Assembly (NCBI RefSeq): GCF_000182925.2
Contig: NC_026507.1
Span: forward strand, 3,286,001 to 3,350,000
Direction of reading: 5' to 3'
Source: Neurospora crassa OR74A
Taxonomy: Eukaryota > Ascomycota > Sordariomycetes > Sordariales > Sordariaceae
DNA: 64,000 nt
Shown in pieces: positions 55,630-64,000 of this stretch. Position 1 is the stretch's first letter, and each line of letters begins with the position of its first letter. The translations under genes were made by a program, and so were the position numbers. The notes under the pieces are model-generated. The model did not search any database. It saw only the letters and a list, made by a program, of their open reading frames with translations, and was not told the origin of the DNA.

Positions 55630-57174
55630 AATTCCACGTTCTGATCTGGGATGAAAGGGCTCCTCACGTTGGTATTGGGTCATTGGGGACTAGGCAGTAG
55701 GCTGGGCGTGCATGGCGTCATTGGAAAATCTCTGGGGCTTCGGAACTACTAGTATACCACAATACGTCTCGTTTTCATGGTTTGAGGGTTGATAGGAGAG
55801 GTGTATGAAAGGGATAGCGCATTTTCTCGGGTTTTGCTATTTGCTGGGGTTTGTCTTTGAGACTTTCTCAGGGGCGCAAGGGGGGTTTCTCTTACCCCAG
55901 TCATACCAATTTGGAGGCAGATACAGGTTATGAGTAAGTCGGAAGGGTTACTCGTCGGTTAGGTTAACGTGCCTCGCTTATAGCGTGCACCTAACCGACA
56001 AGTAGGAATAGGAAGAACAGTGACCGAGTTTGAGTCATGCCTATCACCGGCGGTCGACGGCTGGGTAGGGCTGCTCGTCCTGGTGTCAAACTTTTTTCTG
56101 GAGAATGGAGGTGCATATCCTCATCAGCTCATCTCTTAGCATTTTATGGTGGTGTTTAGTATCATGGTGACCTACCATAGGGAACGGGAAAACAGGCATG
56201 GCGAGACATCAGCGATCTTTCTCCTTTGTTGTGTTCGTACTTGAGAAATACAGCAGTCCTTCTCACATGCACTTCCAACACCACCATAAGGCTGAAGCCG
56301 ATAGCTAGTCACTTTAAAAAGGGGACGACAGGGTATGTATGTTATGTACTGATTGCCCCTATACGGTCGCCATAGTCAGGCATGCCAAGCCAGAAACAAA
56401 ATGTCGGCACCGCCGTTACATTTACGGCATAAATCAGAATGAATCATTCTCCATGCGAGAGACCAGATAATGCAAATCCGGGGAGTGACTCCCCGACGCT
56501 CGTTGCCGAGCAGTGTAGTCTCGATCGAATCGGCCAATGCCATCGAAGCTGAGCCACTCCGTCATGGACCTGAAGATCGCCAAACAGATACTATACGCTA
56601 ACTCAACCCCTGCCCAGCCACTGTTTGTTTTCTGGTAGGATTGGTATCCGGTACGAACCGAGCATCGTGGAGGCAACGCGACGGGAGGCATGGATGTTGG
56701 CTTTTTCGGGGTACTGTGTACGCGGCTGTGATGATGACGGAGTCGCACTCCCCGGCAATTTGCACGAGTTTTGGTTTGCGCAGGGCGGCACTTGAGGGGA
56801 GGCGCTACAAAAAATTATCGGGCCACGGCGGTTTGCTAGGTAAGCGAATAAATGCTGGAAGCTCCCGGACCCCACCATCAACGTCAACACTTTCAATTCA
56901 ATCATTCCGGCCCTTCTCTCTGCTACCGACCCAAGTTGGCCCAACTGTCCCCCAATCGTTACATCATCCCTATTCAAAAACAGTTGTAGGGATTTGTTCT
57001 TCCTCTCACAGTATCTCGCAAGCCTCTTCCCCCCACGAAGACTGCAGAAATCCTAGAGCCCCCTTCATACCAACGAGTTTCCAACAGCGAGCCATTTCTA
57101 AGCATACCATCACCACAACAGGGTAGCAGTGACGAATTTTCTTTTTTCTCAATCGGTCGAAAGCTCTCGAAATC
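55630..57174. other. 1.5-kb intergenic region between the SWIB and Hel2 genes
   Basis: Contains an 11-bp inverted repeat at 55954-55999 and, from about 56860, C/A-rich leader-like sequence before Hel2. Frames such as 56641-57126 have no recognised domain. Confidence 0.5.
55954..55999. repeat. 46-bp inverted repeat with 11-bp perfect arms
   Basis: Arms GTCGGTTAGGT (55954-55964) and ACCTAACCGAC (55989-55999) with a 24-nt spacer. Lies 325 nt after the SWIB stop codon. It could form a hairpin in DNA or RNA. Confidence 0.75.
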
Positions 57175-59765
57175 ATGTCTTCAGCGGAGCAAGCAACCCC
57201 TCAGGGACCTAGAGGCGACAGCAACCGGGATAGAGGCCGAGGACGCGGAGCAGCTCGAGGCAACCGTAATCGGGGTGGTGGTGGTGATGGTGCTGGTCGC
57301 GGTGGCGCTGGCCGTGGAAAGAGCAGAGGTGGAGGACAACAGGGTGCGGCACCTACACCTGCGCAGGATAGCTCATCCGGCGACAGCAACCCCACCCAGT
57401 GGAAGACACAACAGCAGCAGGAAGCACAAGACGACGACGACGCCGAGGTCTGCTTTATCTGTGCCAACCCCATCACCCACCACTCTGTTGCCCCTTGCGG
57501 CCATTCGACATGCCATCTTTGCGCCCTGCGACTAAGGGCACTTTATAAGAACAAGGATTGCCCGCATTGCCGAGTGAGTATAGTCGTTCGAGAGACACAT
57601 TAGGTCCCGTTTGCTTTGGGTAGCTGCTGACATGCGTAAACGTCCAGACTGCCGCTCCCTTCGTTATCTTTACCGACGACCCCAATAAACGCTTTGAAGA
57701 GTACACGAGCAAGGAGATCACAAGTACGGATGACAACATCGGGATCAAGTACGCGGGCGAGCACATTGTTGGGGATACTGTCCTTCTCCTGCGGTACAAC
57801 TGCCCCGGCGGAGAGTGTGACTTTGCCGGTCTTGGTTGGCCCGATCTGCATCGCCATGTGCGCTCTGTTCACCACAAGAAGCTTTGTGACCTGTGTACGA
57901 GGAACAAGAAGGTCTTCACGCACGAGCACGAAATGTTTACCGATAAGGAGCTACGCGACCACATGAGCCGCGGCGACGATAAGCCTGGTGCTGTTGACCA
58001 GACTGGATTCAAGGGACATCCGCTCTGCGGCTTCTGCGGCGAAAGATTCTATGATAACGACAAGCTTTACGAACATTGCCGCAGCAAGCATGAGAGATGC
58101 TTCATTTGTGACCGTCGCGACTCTCGCCAACCGCATTACTACCGGAACTACGATGCTTTGGAGGAGCATTTCAAGCAGGATCATTATATTTGCCAGGAAC
58201 GGGAATGTCTGGAAAAGAAGTTTGTCGTTTTTGACAGCGAGCTGGATCTGAAGGCTCACCAGCTTAGCGAGCACGGTAACTCGTTGTCCAAGGACGTAAG
58301 GAGAGACGCACGCGTGGTCGATATCTCTGGCTTCGACTTTAGGTCTTCATACCAGGAGGAGCGTGGCGGCAGCAGCAGTGGCGGCAGAGGTCGCGGGGGA
58401 AGAGACGGACGAGGCGCACGCGGTCGGGATCCTAATGCCGAGGCGTTGCCCGTCAGTACTGCTCAGCCTCTACGAAGAGACGAGCTTGCTTTCCAGCGGC
58501 AAATGGCTATTGCCCAGTCAGCATCCTCTGCTCGTCCGAGCGCGGGTCCTTCTTCCGGCACTCGTCCAGCCGGACAGACATCTGTGGTTCAGTCACGACC
58601 ATCCAGACCCCAACAGCAACGGGAGCAGCAGCAACAGCAACAGCAACAGCCTATTATTGATGCCATGCAAAACCTTAGCGTTTCCGAACTCTCGTCTCTT
58701 ACTCCTGAGCAGCGCGCTAGTCTTACGCGGCACGGTGCGGTGATTGAACGTGCTTCGAACCTCCTTGGCAACGACGCCACCAAGATCAACCAGTTTCGAT
58801 CTTATATCTCGAATTTCAACAAGGGCTCGATGACTGCTGATCAGCTGATCGATGCCTTCTTCGCCCTCTTCTCTGAGACCTCATCCAATGCACTAGGTAC
58901 TCTAGTGCGCGAGGTTTCTGAGCTCTTCGATGACAAGAACAAGGGCGCATCTCTCAACCGAGCATGGCAAAACCACCGCACCATCAACGAGGACTACCCC
59001 AGTCTTCCTGGCCTTGGTGGTATGCACGGAGCTACAACAGCAAGCAGCGGATGGGCGGCCGCCGCATCGGCGACCCCAGTTACTTTACACTCCAACGGAG
59101 GTCTAGCAAACGCCCAGTCACGACATTCTAACCACGTGTTGAAGCTCAAGAATAGCACCAGGATAGGTGGCGCTAGCGAGCGTGGCCTGGAGCGAACAGT
59201 CGCCTCTCTCCAGGCCGGCGGATCGAGTAGCAGCAGCTCGAGCAGACTCGTGCCCGGTACCAACGCCTACGCCGCCCAGGTTCGTCCCACCGTGAACAAC
59301 TCGGCGGCATTCCCTGCTCTTCCAGGAGCCAAGAAGCCCGCCACCACATCAGGCTTGTCAGGCTTCACTGCGGCCGCAGCCGGTGGGTCCTCATCATCTC
59401 GTCCCGCTCCCGTCACTGTCCCTTCTGCTTCGCGAAGCAGCGGCAGCACGGCGACCACCATCGCCAGGAAGGTGGCCGGCGGCAGTGGCAGCATGCAGAA
59501 GCCCGGAAACGAGGACGCCTTCCCGGCACTTCCTGCGGCGCCCAAGCCTACCACTACTCTGTTCGGGTACGGCAGAGGTGCGGTACGGAGAAACTTTGGT
59601 CAGCCCAAGGAGACGGGATTCAACTGGAGCGCTGGAGGCGGAAGCGGCGGTGCGTCAGGCTCGTCTTCGGCTCAACAGGCTGGTGGTGAAGGCGACGCAG
59701 ATGGCGCTGGTGGTGGGAAGGGCAAGAAGAAGCAGAAGAAGCAGGTTTTGGTGCAGTGGGGTTAA
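57175..59765 (+). CDS. hel2: Hel2/ZNF598-type RING E3 ubiquitin ligase
   Basis: Two exons, 57175..57573 and 57648..59765, give 838 aa. The N-terminus is an RGG/Gly-rich, probably RNA-binding tail. A C3HC4 RING covers residues 93-132 (C93, C96, C108, H110, C113, C116, C129, C132), and the intron lies directly after it (after R133). The second exon holds C2H2-type fingers (CPGGECDFAG ... HLHVRSVH-type, LCDLC, LCGFCGERFYDNDKLYEHC, CFICDRR, YICQERECL), the arrangement of Hel2/ZNF598. The C-terminal half is Ser/Gln/Gly-rich, with a conserved helical part near residues 500-580 and several short PALP-type motifs. Hel2 recognises collided ribosomes and ubiquitinates 40S proteins to start ribosome quality control (family knowledge). 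The start is the first ATG after a leader with a T-rich segment. Confidence 0.94.
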
Positions 59766-59907
59766 GTTCCTCAGACTTAGGAAGGATAAGATATGAATGT
59801 TGGTAGTGATTGAGTGGCTATGTAGTGGGAGGATGCATTCAAGGTTGAGGCATACATACTCCCGATAGCAAAGCGATGTCCAAAGTATCATCGATTGGAG
59901 ATATTAC

Positions 59908-59913
59908 AATAAA
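59908..59913 (+). terminator. Candidate poly(A) signal of Hel2
   Basis: Exact AATAAA 143 nt after the stop codon. Confidence 0.4.
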
Positions 59914-60101
59914 GCAGACTGAGACCACATACACTCTGGAGGAATACGTGACATATGTATAGGAAGCGGAGGAGGTTTTCAAAAACCAGGGCCTACATCG
60001 ATAGGTAGCTTTGAAACAAAGAAGAACCATTCATAGCGGGGGACCATGTAGCGAACGAAATCATTTTGCCGCATAGTACCGACGACGATGTACCCCGTAA
60101 T

Positions 60102-60102
<1 letters not shown>

Positions 60103-60134
<32 letters not shown>
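60103..60134 (+). repeat. 32-nt poly(T) tract
   Basis: Uninterrupted run of T downstream of Hel2; no element body recognised beside it. Confidence 0.9.
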
Positions 60135-60256
60135 CCTTGTGAAATGGCCACCGCGTTATTGCCAAGAACTGAAGTGAGGGATGACGGATCTACGATTACA
60201 CGAATGCAGGAACGAGTTTAATGACGGGTGACAGTCATACGTATGCAACACGCGCG

Positions 60257-60320
60257 TCTGTCTGTCTGTCTGTCTGCCCATGTAGGTACGCAAGTAGGTA
60301 GGTAGGTAGGTAGGTAGGTA
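60257..60320 (+). repeat. TCTG and GTAG tandem repeats
   Basis: About five TCTG units (60257-60277) and about seven GTAG units (60294-60320). Confidence 0.85.
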
Positions 60321-63300
60321 AGTAAGGTAGTGTAGGGAACAAGAGAGAGAGATCATGGAGAGGAAGAACTTGACAGCTGTCTTTCTTGAACTATGTTGTA
60401 CCACCCAACAACCTCTGGGCATCGAGTCAAGTCACACCACACAACGTCACTGTCGCCAATAGTGATAGGTATGTATGTGTGTTTTGTTCCTCAAATAAGC
60501 AGAGGGGTCTTTCCAGTTTTTGGCTGCCTACTAAGCCCGAGCCACTTCCGTTGCGTTGTGTTGCGTTCTGTTTACACCGATACGCTATATGATCTAAGAT
60601 CCTCGGGAGTCATGCCTCACTTCTATTGTGTGCCAGTTATTGATAGGTATGTTTATGCGGCATGTGTAAGGGGAGGGTTTGAGGACGGGATATCAGCCAT
60701 GATTTGAGGTTTTCGTTTCCGTTTCGGAAGACGGGAAAGGGGAATATGGGGAAACGGCGGCATGGGGGGGAAAATGTCAGGTTACCTATAGTGCATCTAT
60801 TGATAGTTGTATGTAGACATTTTCGTTCATCATCGGGACAAGGGAACGCAGGGAGTGTGTGTGTGGTCGAAATCAGATCAGATGGATCAGATCAGATCGG
60901 ATGGAAAATGTTCCCCGTTTTAGGAAGATATCATGATTGTCAATGATGTGGAGTGGAGTGTTGCCTGGTGGTATTGGATGACCCGATTACTGGCGAGACA
61001 AGAAGAAAAGAAAACCAAGAGACTAGGAAGCGAATTGGGATGGGATGACTGAATAAATGAGTGAATGAAAAGAGGATGGGATGAATGCAATGTGAAAAGT
61101 AGGTACAAGAATACTTCAAGTGGGGTGACCACCTACTAACAAGCATATGATATGTATATGCTCTAGGTAGGTATGCATGTGTTTGTGACTGCTTGTGCTT
61201 CTGCTTGATGCTTGATGCAATGTTTGTGATGGTAGAGCGGTCTCGGAATCGAACTGGCAAGTCGGAATAAAGAAAAGAAAAAAGAAATTCTCCGACTTTG
61301 GTACCTAAAAGCATGGGCGGGCCAAAAGTAAATCAAAGCAAAGCAAAGGTCACGTCATTGGGACTACCTACATTGGTTTACAGTCATGCTTTTTTTTTTT
61401 CAGTCATGTGTGTTTGGGTAGTTTAGTTGGTTGGTTGGCCATTCATTGTCTTGCATCTCAACAATTCTCTCTAACATGCACACAGGTAGTGTAGCTCAGT
61501 TCCAAGTGCTTGGCCCAGTTGAAAGCTGAAGGCCGAAAGAAGAAAAGGAGGTGTAGGTAGGTAAACATCCATGTGCATGAGACATGTGACCCGCTTCCCA
61601 TTCTTCGACGGGGCTACATATAAGACTAAAACCTGCAGAACGTCGCTTGATATGCGTGTTCGATAGAGAGTGGACGAACAAACTGGAGCATGGCTCCGAG
61701 TTTTGCAAGATTACATATCTTTGTGTGTGTGTATGTGTGTGTATGTACGTACCCAACGGTATCTAGCTAGGTATGATGATGATATCTGGCCGCTAAACAC
61801 AAAGAATAAATAACCCGGGTGAAGAGTGAGTGAACGGTTATGGTGAGGATCAACAGCTCACACCTACAACTAAAACCATCAAACTGTCACTAGGGGTCAC
61901 TGTGTCTCAGCAGTTGCAAGTTAGCAAACTCAAAGACAAGAGCAAGGGCAAGCAAGGGCTTGAGCTTGAGGTTTCGTGATGACGACTCGTCCCTTGTCTC
62001 GTCGGAAGTGGGAGAAAAAAAAGAAGGATCATGATTCGTTGAATAAGTAGCCTCCCCCTCCCAGGTGGCCGACCGGGCCTTTGCCCTAGAACCTGTGTAC
62101 TGTCAGAAGTCGACGACCTAACCGTCCAAAACTCGAAAAAGGGTTGAGAGGGTCTGAGAGCGAGGGGTTCGACGTCCCCGGCCCGGATCTAGGTCGTTTT
62201 CAAAGAACCTCCCTGTGGAGCCGTTTCCCCGTTTTTTCCTTCCTCAGCCGTTTCCCGCTCCCGTTCCCGTCAAAAGCTCGGGCACCGTCCGAGTTCTTGC
62301 AGTGCTTGTTACTTACCCGCTGCGTCGGGTCACGGTGCTTGGACGAACTGTTGACGGGACTGCAATATGTGAGTGATGAATTGCGAACTGAAGATCAAGA
62401 AAACCGGGCTAGAGGTAGCTTAATAATACTGAAAAGCAAAAAAAGATATGTCTGACACACCCACGTGCAATGTGTGTTGTCTTTGAAGTCAATCAATACC
62501 TGATACATTTTCTGGGATTTAGTTGTAAGGTGGGAAAGGTGCCGAGTGCCCGGCTTACGCAACTCAAAACGGAGGACCGGCGGTTTGGGAACTTGAGGGC
62601 GGGGGGTTCAGGCGGTCAGTGTCCCGTCTTTGCAGTGATTTCGTTCTGTTCTTTTTTAGGTAGTAGATATGTAGCTCGAATCCTCTCACTGTGGTCCTAG
62701 GTAGGCCTCAGCTGTAGGTACGCCGGACCACTCCTCCGTCAAGGGCAGGGCAATGACGTTTCATCCCACCATCCCGCCCTCGGCTCTTTGTCGTTAACAG
62801 GAGCTGCAAAACTAGTTCTAGGTATCGATCACAAATTTTTAGAAATGGTCATGCAGGCATCGTTTAATTCTCTGCTTTTCTGTGGTTGAGAGAGAATCAA
62901 GATCTATTACATAGGGCAATGTGCGGATACAAGCAGTAAGAGCACAATAGGTCAGTATCCTCAGGAGTGTGATACATGGCGCATCTTGATGCTCTGTCCA
63001 GCCAGCCGTCGGTGATTTTCGAAACGGGAGGTTGCGGATCAGCCGTTTAGTATCTTGGTGACCTCTGAAGCCTCGAGAAAATTGGTTATCGTGTACTCTA
63101 TTACTGAGTGCCGCTTATGACACCCTATGGATTTAATACGTACGCGGAATAACGAGTGTAGATGATAAACCTCGTTGTCGTATTGTTTTCAATAGCTGGG
63201 GCCGATCCGAGATGGGGTCTCAATCGTAGGCTGGATGGGGGGGTTCGAAGGGGTCCCCTGGCGAAGGAAAGGCACCAAGGGATCCACGGATTGCCCGGAC

Positions 63301-63609
63301 ACATGGCTCGCTATCAAGGACTCCCTTACAACTAAGTCGTCGTTTGCGCTGCGTAATCAGGGCACAGGCAGCACCGGGAGCGAACTTTGAGGCACTGCAG
63401 TCGGAACGTGATTGTGGGGAGTCAAGTTGGAGATGGTGGTTGAATTGTCGCTTTTTATATCGGAGCCATTCCATCCATCATCCATCTGTTCCGTTATAAG
63501 CATGGGGTGATCTACTTATTCAACGGCCACCTAGCTATTCAGCCACCCCCTCTCTCCCTTTCACCCGCCCCATCGCTGCAGGACGTCACGGCCAGAAGTA
63601 TCTCGCTAG

Positions 63610-63616
63610 TATAAAA
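63610..63616 (+). promoter_or_regulatory. TATA box of a gene beyond the right edge
   Basis: TATAAAA, followed from about 63660 to the window end by C/A/T-rich, G-poor sequence without a stable ORF, as in other fungal 5' leaders in the window. This suggests a plus-strand gene starting past 64000. Inference. Confidence 0.35.
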
Positions 63617-64000
63617 CATGCCAAAAGGTACTATGTACATGATCGGATGTCCTGTACTGCATGCAACCCTTCCCTTCCACCCGATTTCTACAAGTCACAC
63701 ACACGGGCACACCTAAACAAAGGGGCCGGAATCCAGCTGCTTCCATACAAATCCATCTGCCACCCTTTCCTCCATTGGTCTTTCACCATCTTTCTCTCTC
63801 TTCTTCCCCCAACTCTTCCCACCGCCAAAACAAACCCACACTTGGTCTGAGCTCTGGACCGCGCCAAGACCGCACAACCGAACCTAACCAAACTCGACTC
63901 CGCCAAAGGGAACCAACATCCACAAGCAATACGTACATACATAGAGGTAGCTCTACCCGGTATTATTTATCTACCAAGACTCTACCCACCAACACACGCA

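Larger units (their letters stand above)
59766..63609. other. 3.8-kb gene-free region at the right end
   Basis: No coding domain recognised. AATAAA at 59908-59913 fits the Hel2 3' end. Simple repeats include a 32-nt T run (60103-60134), TCTG units (60257-60277), GTAG units (60294-60320) and GT-rich sequence near 61722-61750. Several TAGGTAGG words occur (near 61145, 61555, 61765 and 62697). Frames such as 62144-62455 look like chance. Confidence 0.5.

Noticed and set aside
62166-62184. GGGGTTCGACGTCCCC as the T arm of a tRNA gene
   Set aside because: The loop is eight bases and no D arm, anticodon arm or acceptor stem could be placed around it.

Overview
The window looks like nuclear chromosomal DNA of a filamentous ascomycete, most likely a Sordariomycete of the Neurospora/Sordaria type. 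The reasons are short introns (about 55-130 bp) with GTAAGT-like donors and CTAAC/CTGAC branch points, C-ending codon preference, long intergenic leaders rich in C and T, recurrent TAGGTAGG/CCTAGG words between genes, and fungal-only families (DASH subunit Spc34, Fig1, Dfg5/Dcw1, a Zn2Cys6 regulator). The species is inferred, not proven. Seventeen protein genes were rebuilt by joining exons by eye. No tRNA, rRNA, transposon or CRISPR array was recognised.

Layout. 1-12 kb: spc34 (+) converges on a DsbA/FrnE-like oxidoreductase (-); fig1 (+) converges on naa25 (-), which lies downstream of cox23 (-). 12-28 kb: four plus-strand genes in a row, namely a GH76 Dfg5/Dcw1 mannosidase-like wall protein, an unknown lysine-rich protein, a Zn2Cys6 transcription factor and a GT31-like Golgi glycosyltransferase. 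28-40 kb: a secreted cyanovirin-N-fold protein (-) is divergent from a TBC-domain protein (+), which converges on a delta-12 fatty acid desaturase (-). 44-51 kb: eIF3b (-) and the chaperonin subunit CCT2 (+) are divergent, and CCT2 converges on a small unknown protein (-). 54-60 kb: a DEK-C/SWIB chromatin protein and the ribosome-collision ubiquitin ligase Hel2, both (+). The last 4.2 kb hold no recognisable gene but end in a TATA box and leader-like sequence pointing off the right edge.

The gene set is mostly housekeeping (kinetochore, N-terminal acetylation, COX assembly, translation initiation, protein folding, ribosome quality control) mixed with cell-surface functions (Fig1, Dfg5-like, GT31, CVNH, desaturase). 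Nothing indicates a biosynthetic cluster. The most notable signals are: three genes (zinc-cluster factor, GT31-like enzyme, TBC protein) whose upstream ORF ends in a TGA that overlaps the main start as ATGA; a GC-AG intron directly after the CCT2 start codon; a TBC domain that lacks both canonical catalytic finger residues; and an acidic insertion in the CVNH lectin.
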